NCBI GenBank assembly: GCA_907163375.1
Contig: CAJQUW010008930.1
Span: 62,001-126,000, forward strand
Direction: 5' to 3'
Source: Prostheceraeus crozeri
Lineage: Eukaryota; Platyhelminthes; Polycladida; Euryleptidae
Length of the DNA stretch: 64,000 bases
Positions 10,883 through 25,800 of the stretch are shown here, in pieces. Position 1 is the first letter of the stretch, and each line of letters starts with the position of its first letter. The notes beneath the pieces were generated by a model. That model was not told the DNA's origin. It saw nothing but the letters and a program-made list of their open reading frames with translations, and made no database searches. The position numbers were made by a program, and so were the translations under genes.

Positions 10883-13800
10883 GTACGTTAAATGCAAATT
10901 CAAGGAGTAACTTCGGTGTAATAATTTTTTACGCTGTTCCAATAGTTTGCCAAATAATACGAGATATGTACTTCAAAGTGCTTTATTATTGATCAATTAC
11001 CGATTAATTAACATGAAATTGACACACAGTAACTCCTGTGTCCCCACCAACCATCTTACAATATCGTCAATACAAGTAATGAAACTATTGCTATGGGGTC
11101 ATTAGGAGCAAACATGATAATTCAAATTTTAAACACTCTATACTATACCACAACTTCTCAAATACCTACCGCTGTGGAATGGTAATAAAAAAATTCTATT
11201 CTGACATGAACAGATATCACACCAATAACAGACAGGAGAGATCTCTATTCTGTTTAACGTATAACCAGGTTTCAAGGTCTAAAACTTTTTCATTAAATGT
11301 GAAAGTTCATTAAAAATATTCACAAAATATTTTAACTAACGTTGAGTTATGTTCTATAAAAAAGGAAAAATGTACTAGTCAGTACATCCCCCCTGAACTC
11401 AAGTTCACAAAACAGTTACAGACTATCGGTAACTCAATTCAAAATCACTGAATTTGGATGGCAAATTTAATCTTCTTTTTGGTCGTTTTCCAACGGTTAT
11501 ATCGCAGGACTGGACAGATTCATCATCAGATTCCTCATGACTTTCGTAATCATCATCTTTGTCTAGTTCTTCACTTGAAAATAAAGTTGGCTTTCTACAT
11601 ATAGTTGTACTCACACTGTCCTCGTTCATAAGACATCTGCTGTCGATAAGCATGTTATCCTCATTCTTTGATTCTAGTGCACGAATGTCCGAAATGTGTC
11701 GCGGAACTCCATCAATGTCAATATTAGTATCGGTATTTAATTTGGTAACTTTGCCCTTTAACCACTGCGTGATGCACCTTGCGTTGGGAGGCTTCACATA
11801 GACTTCGTCACCAACTTTTATGTGTTGAATATTCGTCGGTTGATCTGGGATTTCAGCTTTTTGAAAAATCCTTGATACATTCCAAGATTGTTTGAAAATT
11901 CCTTTACTGGTGCTTGTCATATTACTAGAATTCCACCAAAATACCATTGTCAACGGGTCGTTGTTACTGCGACTTGCCATTCTCTTTATTGTTCTGTGGC
12001 ACCGTTCGATGATTCCATTTCCAGCTGGACTATGGACACACCTATATTGTATTCGAACTCCCCATCGTTGCATGGTTTACGTGAACTCTTTTCATAGGTG
12101 GTCCAAACTCTCTAAAACTTGACTCCATTTCTTTGGACACACGACTGCGTTTCGTCGGAGATGCATCGCCAGATTACATGTCGACTTGGACCACAGTCAA
12201 TGAGAGTGAGATGCCTTTTGCCATCATAATGGGTGACATCACTCGCCAGTCGACTCCAATTATCCTCCACTTCTAACACTCCATGCTGCCATTGTACTGG
12301 ACTTGGGTCAATTGACATACATTTCATACAATTTTTGATTACTTCCTGCACTTCATCTTTGGTGACACTCGGTTTACTGTCTTCACCAAGCTTTATCTAC
12401 TCCGAGATGACCCTTCTCATGCACTTCTGATACAATTGTAGTGTTCATGGCCAAACAACAAACTTGCTGTGGTTCAGTGATGGACTTGATTACTGGCAAC
12501 CAATCTCGCTTCACTCTTGTCAAGATGTCCGCCTTGTTCCGCTTTGACTCTACCAATACAATCTCAAACTTGGAAAAATGTTCAGTATTTAACTCTTGGA
12601 TTATATCCAGTCTTCTTTTTACGAGAACCTCAGACAAACCACTTGTCCGCACTTTGCTTTCTTTATTTATAACTTTTTGCACCCAGTTGTACACTGTTTG
12701 CGAATCAGTGACAATCTTAACAATTTTGCAGTTCCATTTTATGACAATGTTTGCACCCTTGATAATTGCATCCAATTCCGAAACATTGATATGTTGGACG
12801 TCTTTCTTCTTTCTCAACCAAGACGCATCTTCTACTATGACTCCATCAATCTCCAGTACTACCCCCAACGACAAGTTACTTGCATCACACCAAACAACAG
12901 CACTTTTACAATCTGAGACAGCCCATATACCTTGAACAGGATCATCTCTTTGCACTCTTCCTATTACATCACCAATCAGATGCTCCACTTCTTCCGAAAT
13001 CGGTTCGTCCCATTCCCCTTTGCTGCACAATCTTTTAAGAATTCCACAACTCACTCTCAACCAACCCGCGACAGGAAAATGGCCCACCAGTTGTCCGCAC
13101 ACGGCAAACACCTGCCTTTTCGTCATTGGGAATAGCACTTCTGGTACTTTATTCCCACGAGTCCAAGTACATCCGTTCTTCTTCTTGTCAACGTTCAAAC
13201 CCAGGATTCTTGCTCCATTCAATGCTACTGCTGGTTTTGACTTCAATCCGTGCGTGTTAAGGTGCTCTACTACTCTCTCTGCTTTCACGATGTTCTCATT
13301 AACTATTATATCATCGATATAGGAATCAGTGCCATTATGAATGTCTTCCTCAAGTGACAGCACCTTGTTGACAATTGCACTCATAATACGGGGGGCCGAG
13401 CATAACCCGAAACCAAGCCGCGTTAAAGAATATACTTTTCCATGGTACTTCACGCATTGCCATTGCCAAAGATCTTCCTCTAGATGTACTTGTAAATACG
13501 CTTTTTCTAAATCCAGCATTTGAATGTTTTCTCCCATTGTTTTCCATTTTCTTAGCGATTCTTGGCACACTACACTGTCACCAGTGTGGCTGGAAAGGTG
13601 TCTGTTGAGCTCACGATAATCGAGTACAGGTCTGACCTTGTTTTTATAGGCTTGATACACCGACAGTAAAGGTATAGTTGCCTTGGGTACTTCATCTGTT
13701 TCTTGCAACCACCCTAATCTGATCCACTCATTGACTTCTTATCAAAGGCCTCTTGATGGTCTCTCGACACATTGTAATTAGGACATTTTTTCAAATCTGC

Positions 13801-16800
13801 AACAGGCGGGTTACCTTGAATCCATTTCCATCTTACTAGCCACTTCACTCCATCAAATGTCGCATGAAAGTCCTCATCGTCTACGCTCAAGATATTGATC
13901 TTATCTTCACAAAAATCCTCTTTTACGTTTTTGATTTCATCTTTTGATTCTTCACCTACCACATCCATCGTCGTCAACAGGCATTTTCTCTTTAACATGC
14001 TCGTTAGTAATTTAATGAGTCTCTCTGATGGCATTTCTACTTGTCCAGTTTCACTAATAAACAGGCCACCAACTTCCCGGATGAAGTCCATTCCCAGAAT
14101 AACCCTTATTCCATAGAGCATTTTCTTTACCACAACACAATTCAAATTCATGTGCTTACCGACAGCACTTATTTCCATGCACTTCTGGCCCATTACTGCG
14201 ACATCACTACCATCTATAGTCACGACTACTCCTTCTAAACATGGTCAGTCATGCTCTCCACTATAATGGTCTGTGAACAACCAGAATCGACCACCGCCAC
14301 TACGAGCCTGCCATCTATCTCAACATCTATACGTGGTAGCACCTCTATTCCTGAGTTGTTGGGAAACCCGGCGGCGCAGATGGTTTCCCACTTCCGTTTA
14401 AACACCGATTTGCCATATGTCCCTTTTGGTGGCATTTATAGCATTCAATTTGTGGGCAGTCTCGAATTAAATGATTCCCTTGACACTTGCGACATTCAAG
14501 TTTTTGATAATTTTCCGAAAACCCTTCGAAACCGATTGTGTCTGATCACTCTTAAAATTTCGTATACCGACACAGCCAGTGAGTTCAACTCGGTTGGATA
14601 TCAGTACCCTAGCTTGTTGCAAAATAACAGGCAAATCGGTCTTCAAAATCTCAGCCGAGCTCCTTAACTGTCCTGATACATCCAACGGCAGTCCGCTAAT
14701 AAAGGCACATTTTAGCAACTGTTCACTTTCAATATAAGCTAATTGTGCCAATTTACGCAAGTCTGCTAAATATCCGTCTACACCTTCACCCTCTTCTCAT
14801 TCTCTCTTCTTAAATTCATCAAAAGCGGAAATTGGATTGAGAGAAAACGCATCTTTGAGAGTCCTTTCAATTTTAACAATATCTTATCTTCATCTGTCAT
14901 GTGTTAGTAAATTGAACAAGCTTGACCTTCTAAAAATAGTGGAATAACCGTACTTAGATCTTTCACTTTCTGCAATTCGGCAATCAGCTTTACTTTATCC
15001 AACCAAACTACAATGTCTCCCGTTCCATCATAGCAGCGGACTACATCATGCATTTTTATACTATCCAACTTTGCCATTATTGATTCTATTGTGCCGTGAT
15101 AGCTTGTAATAATTTTTTACGCTGTTCCAATAGTTTGCCAAATAATACGAGATATGTACTTCAAAGTGCTTTATTATTGATCAATTACCGATTAATTAAC
15201 ATGAAATTGACACACAGTAACTCCTGTGTCCCCACCAACCATCTTACAATATCGTCAATACAAGTAATGAAACTATTGCTATGGGGTCATTAGGAGCAAA
15301 CATGATAATTCAAATTTTAAACACTCTATACTATACCACAACTTCTCAAATACCTACCGCTGTGGAATGGTAATAAAAAAATTCTATTCTGACATGAACA
15401 GATATCACACCAATAACAGACAGAAGAGATCTCTATTCTGTTTAACGTATAACCAGGTTTCAAGGTCAAAAACTTTTTCATTAAATGTGAAAGTTCATTA
15501 AAAATATTCACAAAATATTTTAACTAACGTTGAGTTATGTTCTATAAAAAAGGAAAAATGTACTAGTCAGTAAAATTGCTACATTCGGATTCTTTGAAAC
15601 TGAATAGGAATGATTTGGGTGATGTCCATTAGATATGTGATCCAGTAGTTCGTTTGTATTGCATTGAAAAGGTGATGCAGGCATGGATTCAGAGTTTGAG
15701 CAGACAGCTTGGATCCCAATACATCGGTAGTCTGCAACCATGGTATTGATTTTCAGAGTCTCTAGAAGCAAATTATTTAGGGCTGCGAACTCGGTTGATG
15801 AACTCGGGAGGCCTAGTTCGGCTTGCAAACTGCGAGTCTGAGTCCAGGACTGACAAACAACAAATGATTTAAAGCAGAATCGTAAGTGCTCCCATGTATT
15901 TGCAGGCATTCAAGCTTTGTAGGACAAGGTGCCTGTCAATAAGACTGACTTTTCCGTCTTTCGTCAGGTATGCCCAAAACAAGTGGTTGTACTACATGCA
16001 TCTCCCAAAATAAAAGGCATGCTGTAACGGAAGGAAAGAAACACGAACAGTGTAGGTCTATCTAGTTAATTGGTGTGATTCTTTATGTATAAACACCGTA
16101 CCGTGTAATCCTTGATCCGCTGACAGTTTTCAGGCTTGTAGCCTACGAATTTGAGTCCAAGTCCTGCAAACGATTATTGATTCAACTTAGGCTCGTAAAA
16201 GTCCCATATATTTGCAGACTTGAGTATCTTGCAGTCTGCTATAAGGCAGACTTTTCTGGCTGTCATCCGTCCGACCAGCCTACAACTCGTGTTTACTTGA
16301 AGGCCTTCTCCACCTTCACCTGAAATAGAATGTCACCTTCAATAGACCGCCGTTTTCTATGTTTCGACAGCATAGGTAGTGATCACCGAGATATTTAAAA
16401 AATAGGATAGATTATACCCTTGTATAGATTCCAGTTCGGTTGCTTCATGCATAAATACCGTGTAATCCTTGATCCGCTGACAGTATTCATGCTTGTAGCC
16501 TACGTACGAATTTGAGTTCAAGTCCGGGTACTGCAAGCAACTATTGATTTAAATTTGAATCGTAAGGGGCCCCATATATTTGCACACTTGAGCTTATATC
16601 TTGCAATCTACTACAAAGGCGGACTTTTCTGGCTGTCTTTCATCCGGCAGGCCTACAACTCGTGGTGTTTAGGCCTTCTCCACCTGCATTATACACCTGG
16701 GATAGACCGCCACCCTGATGAAGTGTTTGAAAAATATGCCACCACCTCTAGTAGAACGCCATCCGCAATAGACCGCCGTTTTCTCTATTTTTGTATTTGT

Positions 16801-19800
16801 TTGTTGTACAGATACATGTATATTTCTATGAGACCTATCCGAAATATCTTTTACTTGCTAGTGCAGCATGTACATCCCACGAATGCCTCCATGCTTCACG
16901 ATTCTTCATTTCTAATAATAGTTTCAAATTAGTCAGGTGTAAATAATGTAAGTTGCGATCTGTTTTGTTGGTTATCTTGTTTTGTTTTAGGTAGCAATCT
17001 CGCGTGCATAATATGTTTGATAGATGTAGTTTACCATCTTGTTAAATGTTGAGCCTCCTTTTACTAGTGTACGGGGAGAATTAGGCCTAAATATATATTG
17101 GTAATGATACCTGTAAATCAATTTATTGAAAATGGATATCAGCATAGCATATATTTATTATCTTATTGAGTTTTAATCACTAGATAAATAAGTCATAAAA
17201 AAGTCGAAATGCAAAAACTTTCACAATATATCGGGTATTTAGTACAACATATAGCCCATTTATTTGAGTTTCATAGATGGAATATGTACATATATAAATG
17301 CAAGCTTTATTGAAGCGATACCGACATTTTTTAATTCTTTGAGACTCGGAGATGTTAAAAATAGACCGTCACCCTCTAATGGGATACCACTTGTAATAGA
17401 CTGCCTCCCGAAAGAGGTTGAAAAATAGACCGTTATTGGGATCTATTACAAGTTGTACGGTAGGCCTATGTACTTAATGCATTGGTTAAATAGAGGCATG
17501 CCCATACCAGCGGCGCAGTCAGGATATATTTTCGGGGAGGGCTCGATTATACATCATCAAAGAACAGTGAAGTGGAAACGATAAAAAGCATCGAAATATC
17601 TAAGTTTTAATGTCCTATAATTCTGGCCAGAGTCGGGAGTTCTACCAAGTGGTAGGACTTCAGACTCTGGCAAGCATTATCTCAAAATACAAGACTTTAA
17701 GTAATAGAATTATCTCAATATTTTATAAACAATTCCTCTCATTCGATGCTAAATTGATGTATAATCTTTGTTGTGTTTTCGATCACAAAAGTATATTGTG
17801 ACTTCTTGAAGTGATAGTTGCTTGCACAAGACGTGAATACAGTGTTTAGCTTAAAGTGCATTTCAGATTTCCAATATAAGATTGTCTGATTCATTAGGCA
17901 TTAAGTTATTGGTGTATGAAAAAGTTTATGCCAAGAAACCGTGTAAGTAAAAGAATAAATTGATATTTACATCAGCAACGCTGTGCCTAAAGCAAGATGT
18001 GAAGATAGTCTTACTGTGGCATCGTTCGTGGGTTAATTTGTTGGTATACGGATTCGCTAATACCTGGTGCGTACAAGTAGAAACTATAAGTGCTCTGTTT
18101 TTGAGTATTTTACACAAGCACATTCATTGGATACTCTAACATGATGTTTACTTAACCCACCCTTGCCATGGATATATGCAGTACGACAAATGATGCTATA
18201 GATGTCATTGGCGCGTAGCATAGAGTATAACATTCATTGAACATCACATTATATTCACTGGCGTAAGCATAGAGTAGTCTGCTTACATAATTTTCACTTT
18301 TTCTATTGCTCACTAGGCCTACTCTCGGAGTCGGAGTCTTGTCAATCTGATACTCGTATGACTGCGCAGTCCGCATCAACTGACATGAAATATTGCCTTA
18401 AGAAATATTTTTGCTAATGACTGTTTTACGTGGGCATCAACCATTGATAAAAAATCATCAATGAGAAATGTAACATCGATAATATGCTCCGGAGCACACC
18501 GGATTCCATCAAAACCCTGAGGGTCAACAATTTTATGCTTTCCTTTGTTCTTCTTGAGCTAACTTTGAAATATTGACCAATCTCCTCGAAAGCAGCATTT
18601 GAGGCTTTCTTACAAAGGCATTTTGAATTTTGTTTTGAATTTGATATAAATGCATCAACGAGGACTTCTATCATCATCTTGCGACATGCACTTCATGTGA
18701 ACTTCATTTGTAGTATAGTATATAGTGGATTTATTATGAAATTATCACTCTATATTGGTCGTAAATTTTAGGTTGGGGCGTAAATTTGATGACTTCAGAA
18801 ATTTTCGGATGGGCCCGAACCCGCACGGCCTCCTCCTTGGTTTCATGATTGGCCCAAGTTCATGAGTGCCCATGGCGCAGACATGAGGATGCAAAACACG
18901 AATAAAAAAGCATATCTTGGCAAGATTGTGTTATCTAAAGGCATGCTGTCTGATCTGCTGACAGTTCTCATTGTTTTATAATCCTATTGCGAACAATGAT
19001 GTGAAAGTGAGATAGACTTTTCCGGACCACGCAGAATTTGCCCTCCGAGTCTGTTTACATTTACAGAGCATTGGTTGTCCTACAACGATTACGGAAACTA
19101 ATTTCTTGACAGACACCACTATGCATTGCTTTGTATTCAGTTTCGTTTAGATCCGCTGCTTATTCACGCAGCTGATAGCCATTTTGCCAATTTTGTAAAT
19201 CCTTACGGTGGCTTACAATGCACACTCTGCATATTTATGATAAAATCAGACAATAGGCGTACAGGATATATCATAATATGGTACACTGTAAGCCTATGGT
19301 TCTGCAAAAGTATTTTTTCTTTCGGCCCACCAAAAAAGAAAACAAATCCACCTCAACTATGCAAATAGGCAAAATTTTAAAGCTCAAAAATTTTTGGCCA
19401 GCTTCATCAAATCTTTCTGCATGAAGCCTCTGCGATTTGCTCAACATATTTGTTTGGTCTGTGTAAAACCATAGAGAAAGTTGATCAAAGTGACGGGCCT
19501 TAGACGCATAGCCTATTCTTTACGGTCGACGGTCAAATAGCGGTCTGCCGATTTGGTGTGAAGATTTCTGAAGACGTGAATGATGCGAGTTCCATTTTGA
19601 TAATTTCTACGAGTAGACCTATATAGTTGAAATACTTCAATTCGCGTTCGTTTGTCGCTCTCTCAGTGTTGAGGTTACTTGGTGTTTTTGATATACTTGA
19701 ATCACCCGGATTTTCGTCGACTTTGTCATCGTTAACAGCAACTAGATTTTAATCCTGAATTGAATGCTGTTTAAGCAGAATTTCATTTTATGTTGTGCAC

Positions 19801-22800
19801 TGTCTTGAATTTAGCACCATCATTGATTCTTCAATAAAATGATCTTACATTCTTAACGGATTTTTAGGGCAGCAATGTAAGCCTATTGTTTCTTTCCTCA
19901 TTGAGGAGTGGAAGTTCTCACTCTACTACTAGTTTTCCATCCTCCCAAAATTCACCTATTCTATGTGTGAACGTGCATGTTTCTTCATCCAACTGACTTA
20001 GGAAAGTCCTCCATGCTTCTAAAAAAGCTATGCTTAGACAGGTTGATCGAATTATTATATCATGGCTGCAACCATATCCAAAATTCGCGGCACATGCAAA
20101 TTTCCAGTTGTAATTTGTTTCATACTTAGGCGAACTTTTTGTGATAATCAGTCGTATCAATAGGCATCTAAGCACCCAAGCCGTGATTTCGCATAATGCT
20201 CATAATTTCTGTGAACTATTCAACAGTCAAAAGTACATAATTTATTCTATTTTCACATCTTATATCTTTTGTATTCACCATGCCAACATCCGAGCGAAGC
20301 CAAGTGTTACACGAAAACTTTCTTGACGTGATATCCTGAAGAGTTGAGCATGATTTTGTAAATATCTGTGTTTTCATATAGTCACAGTAAACTTAAGCTC
20401 AAGTGAGACGAATATTAACAACTCATACTATATAATTTGAGAAATTCATTTATATCTTGAAGATGGACACAAATGGGTGGGTGTATGATAATTTACATCC
20501 TTTGTTTTCACCATCTCCTTCAAGGGATCGGAGTACCCTCAAAATACATCAATATAGTGCGTGATCTTTACACCGAGAATACAAGCAGAGTAAGAGCCGA
20601 CGGGAACACTTTGGACTCCTTCCTGGTAACTTCAGGCGTGCGCCAGGGTTGTGTTGCGGCTCCCAACCTGTTCAACATCGCAATTGACTTCTGCCAAGGG
20701 AAGACACAAACTTGCTGTCCCGATTCTTTGCTGCGGTGACGTCGCTTTACTTTCGTCTGTTCGACTCACTCATTAGTCTTTTTCAGTACTCGGAGAAGAA
20801 GCATCCCCTCTAGGCCTCTCTCACAACTATTCCATGACCAAAATTTAGTCACTGTCTACTTTTTTGCTATCACCGACCAATACTCTAATAGTGAACTTAG
20901 TTAGCATCGAAATGACCGACAACTTCGTCGGTAATGTCTTAAGTAAGGAATGAAGATGAGCAAGAGAAGTGGAATAAAAATGTGTGTGAAGTAGCATTGC
21001 CAATGTGATGAGAAATTGCAAAGATGATTCAACGTAGCAAAGTGCGTCAAGGTAGCTAAATTACTCGTAAAAAAACAAGCGATACTATCGTGTCCATTCC
21101 GCTTGAGTCTTAGGCTTTCTTTCTATTTGCTCGTAGATTGATTTTTTGATTTCGAAATTGACGGACTGACGCTTGCTTGACAAGCTCGAACACTGAGATA
21201 AAAGCTTGCTCTGAATTATCAATATTGCGATTTTCTTGATCATTTCAAATTTTCAGTCCACGAATTTCATAGATTGCAAATACTTTCAACACTTATACAT
21301 CTAAATATTTCTGAGAATATCTACAATTGTCAGGAATTGAGATCAGCAGACGCAAATTAGTTAATTATTTTTGTCATGGGAGTGAAATTTCTGTCCATTA
21401 TAGTCGTGTTCGCTATAACTAGATTATTTTATTATTAGTCAGATAGGATATTTTGCCAGGAATATTTTATGTGTACGTTATAACCGAATGTACGTTATAG
21501 CGGGATTATACTGTATTATATCCTAAAAAGTCTAGAAATTAAGATAATTGCTAGAAGGAGAAACAACGGTTCTCCTCTCCTCATGAATTGGTGAGTAAGT
21601 CGTACTGTCCAAAATTATGATTAACACTTTATATTGAAAAATTCTGTTTAACAGTCTGTCATTCAGATGGTAAGAGGACATGTACACAGCGGGATTACGT
21701 TATCTAAAATCTACGAGGTGTGTGAGAAAATCAATATTAGTTTCTTAAGCTAAAACGAGAAATGAAGTTCTACAAAATATTTATACAAATTATTTTACTA
21801 ATTAAATGAGGTCATCAACATGAACTTGGCCAGGACGATCGCGTTTCGACCGCTAAATCATGAGACATATTGCCAATAATAAAAGATGTGAAAATTGATG
21901 TTGATCTGACTGAAAGGAAAAAGGATCAAAGGAAGCTGAAGAGGAATTTAAACAATGTGAATATACCGGTAGATAAAACGATGCTGTATGATAGGAAACA
22001 TCATCACACTCTAGATAAAAAAGAAAATCACTGTAGAGTTAGAGCTGAGATTTTTCTGGTTTAATTTGTTTATCGAAAAGGCATCTCGCAAGCCTAGATT
22101 GGCTTCATGTGAACCTTGGGTTAGTATTATTGCTGAAAACTCTCCTCGACAATTTTTAATATGTTTATACATTGATGAGGTAGAATTTCTGGAATGTTCT
22201 CTGCACCTGATTTGCAGTGTTTTTGTGGTGCTTCCATCTTACACCACAAGTAATGACGAACTCCGGACATTTCTGCTTACCCAGCACAAAGTCTTCCCTC
22301 CGGAATAAGTCATCTGCTATTTCGATGTCAAAATTCTATAATTCTGGTTTCAAGATATAAAAGCTCTCAACTTTTTCTCTTTGTTTCTCGTTATGGTTTA
22401 TTAAGCATTACTTCATGTTCTGGGGTCCCACGATTTCCAGTAATGGTACTGTTGCATACTTTTAAACAAACGGTTTTATTATCATTCCAATGTAAAAGTT
22501 CATGCAGGAATCTCATGGTGGTCTATGTAATACATTTTTCGATTTCGTTTGAAGATGGATTTATTTACAATAAGGCAAAGTTGTGAAGAACAATTTTTGT
22601 TTCTCTATTTTTCAAAGCACTTTTCAATGTTCTTGTCACTTTTTCGCTGTTATAATATATAAGTCAGATGTTCTTCGTTCGGTGATATGATAGTATTGAA
22701 CATAAAGCTGCGTTTACACGTGCAACTTGATTGCTGACACTTTTCGATCCATGTTGAGTCAGAAAAGAATGGACAAACAATGAAAGTATAGTGATGCCTT

Positions 22801-25800
22801 CAATAATCGTGCTTTATTCGTCACCAGACAATAGCAATGTGGCGAATGGTGATGAAGAGGAATGCATTAATTCATCATTATATTTCCTCTTAGTGAAAAG
22901 TGGCAGATAAAGTTAAACAAGGCGCAACTTTAGCTGACATTTTTTATTGACACTCAGAAGATGATGAGCTGCTGAATCAATACATTTCTCTTTATCAACA
23001 TTCGCTAGATAGGAGATATTTTCTGGTGACGAACGAAATTATTTGTCCATTCTTTTCTAACTCATCATGGATCGAAAGGTGTTCGTAATGAAGTTGCACG
23101 TGTAACGCAGTCCATTTTAGCCGAACCACAATATGAGTAGCCTGTAATAAACCTTCCCCTCTAGTCAACAAAAGTCCGAATGAGCTGACTCTTCAATTGC
23201 AAAGCGTCTATCATTCTTGTCTGTGATTTGATAGTGTCTCCTAGCAAGCTCTTTCTCATTCAACATGATGACCGGACACTTGTCTCTTCATTCGATTATA
23301 TTTCACGATGCACAAATTGCAAATGATTTCAAGTTGGAATACCATTCTTGCTTTTTTTTACAGCCGAGCTTTTGGTGGATAAAGCAGCTGAACTGAAGTA
23401 TGTTGGTGGTGTATACAGTGGAAACATTAAACCAACTCCGTTTTTGTGTCTTGTCTGTAAAATGTTGCAGATTCAGCCAGACAAGGATATCATAATCGAA
23501 TTCATTAAACAACAAGATTACAAGTGAGTTTATTAAATATATTGTGGTTTTTATCTTGAGTGATTTGAATCAATATTGCTTTTCAAAAATCCAATCTTAC
23601 GTAAGATATTTTGTATGTTTGTTTTATCATTCAAAAAGTTAAATATCACTGACTTTGAAGAATTTGATTGGAAATGATTGTTATCCGGTTTTCATTTTAC
23701 ATTGTCTGGTATAATCTAAGCTGCAGTTTAGCATTTGAACAGCATTCATCAATGTGAGCATCCGGATTGGTGACGTAAAGCATATTTGCAATTGCACACT
23801 TGCACATCACGTTCTGTGAGCACAATAGATTCAGCAGATTTTTCATCGTCAAAGCTTTTAAAATTTCAATAACACTCGAAATGCCTGCATTGGTGCTAGA
23901 TTTCTACTAGTGTCATCTCACTTTTGAGTCAGACTATCGAATGTCATCTGACTTTAGGCGCAGCATTGACGATTGGTACTCGACCCGTTGTTATCCTACT
24001 CAGTACTCACAGGTCATACGCATTTCTTAATATCTCGAGTTATTTGCGGTATCTTGTCACATCTAAAATGCTATCTTCTCAAAACAGAGTTTTTGATTGA
24101 TTAAAGTGAAATGTTGAAAATTTTGTGAAATTCTCCCTAAAGAAAGCGTTTTAATCGAGAAATATTTGAACCTCAAGACAATTAGTCAATGTCAGCTTGG
24201 CTTAACCTTTCACGAAATGTATAAATAATGTCCGTGAATTCACTACGCACCTGCAATTGAAATTTGTTATATCTTTTCAACAGGCTCTTAAGTCTGAGAA
24301 GTGAAATGGTCGTACTTCGCCATTTTAGCCGATAATGTATTGTAGGTCTAAGTGTGTTCTTATAACAATAAACATCAACTTCTGTTCATCCAACATCGGT
24401 ACCAATTTCAGATATGCTCGGGCACTTGGTGCATTTTACCTTCGACTTGTCGGAGATTCACTAGAAATATACAAATACCTGGAGCCTTTATATAGTGACT
24501 ACAGAAAACTGAAATGTCAAGACAGACAAGGAGGTAAGTATTTGATAGCCCTCTACTATTTATAAAGCTTATAGTGAAAATCCATTTCGTTTTAAAAATT
24601 TTTGTGCAGCTGAAACTACGATTGATTCAATGACAAATGTTTCATTTTGGCATGTACCGCTGTAGACTAAAAGGGGTACATATAAAACTACATGTAACCC
24701 ATACCTCATCATTATGTTGCTAGTCTTTCAGATATTCGGCTTTTCCACGAAAGAAGGGACATGCAAGCAAAATATTTCAATTTGAAGTGCATGTTTCATA
24801 TTAAGTTAGTGGTTAATAGACATGTAGAAGTTTGAGTACAGTTAAAAAATCATTTTTTTCTTGGTTCGGGAGGTCATCGTAGTTATTGCGTAGACCACTT
24901 ACTCTGTGGCTCAAACTTGCTTTAGAATAGTGGAAAATTGGCCATATTTCAGATAAGCTGAACGTTTGATTAAGTCATCTATCATGGGCTTCATTATTCA
25001 TCAATGCAATTTTTGACTATCCATTTTAAACGTGGTGAAATTAGATTTTTCACATTAAAACTTGTCTTGAATTTTTTATAGGGTCAAACATCCTCTATAT
25101 ATTCGTGCACCGACCACAACAAAAAATTTCAAGATATATTTTCATGGGCAAATTAAGGGAACAGTTGCCACTTATGAAAGTAACCTTCCTTAGTTATTGA
25201 TCAACCCACTAAAGTGTGATCTTCTGCTCTTTTCGAAAATTGATTTTGGTTGCTGTCAGGACCGTTGCAATATTGTCGTGACGGACGGGTCATATTCATA
25301 AAAAAGATAAATTTCTTCCGTTGTCTAAATATTATTCATGATGCTTTTTCGGAAAATCCTCCTCACGTTTAGCAGCAGATGTCGTATGCATATTCTAGTG
25401 GACAACAGACCAGGACACGCCATAAACAACACATTGTGATACAAGATGAAAGGTTGACATGGAGTCAGCGAGTCTAGGCCACTCTGTAGGCTGAAATATG
25501 AGCAGTGCAGTGTACCAGTATAGACCATCAAGCACCCTGGCATCAAAGCAGATTACACTGACTTCGATCCTGATTTTTTCAATGATCCTGCTAGTCTAGC
25601 AATTCACTCGGTTGCAGGACAAATCCTAGTGGGTGACAGGGTCATAGGGATGGATTCTGGTCAACTGCACCGAGGTGAAGCAACAAGTGAGGTGAATGAT
25701 ATGGAGAAAGATGGAAATATTTTAGTTGACTGCTACAACCTGATACAAACCATTGTATTATTAGAAACAACTGATCCAGATAATCCTTTTTCTTCATCAC

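Larger units (their letters stand above)
10917..15583 (-). mobile_element. LTR retrotransposon, Ty3/Gypsy-like, broken
   Basis: Fossil LTR element in intron 1 of PRPF38A, antisense to the gene. LTRs lie at 10917-11386 and 15105-15583, start TGT and end ACA, and are flanked by the 5-bp duplication TTCGG (10912-10916 and 15584-15588). A C-rich stretch next to the left LTR is the polypurine tract on the element's strand. In element order (right to left) the parts are: gag with CCHC knuckles ([14 protein letters not shown]), aspartic protease (VDSGCSQT), reverse transcriptase (YIDDII) with RNase H, and integrase (HH-CC region and [13 protein letters not shown]). The pol order excludes Copia; BEL is less likely than Gypsy but not excluded. 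The coding region is broken at roughly half a dozen points. The LTRs differ by two substitutions and one short indel, so insertion is recent. Confidence 0.9.

Noticed and set aside
12441-14667. Plus-strand frames of 60-164 codons between 12.4 and 14.7 kb
   Set aside because: Antisense shadows of the LTR element's own coding strand.
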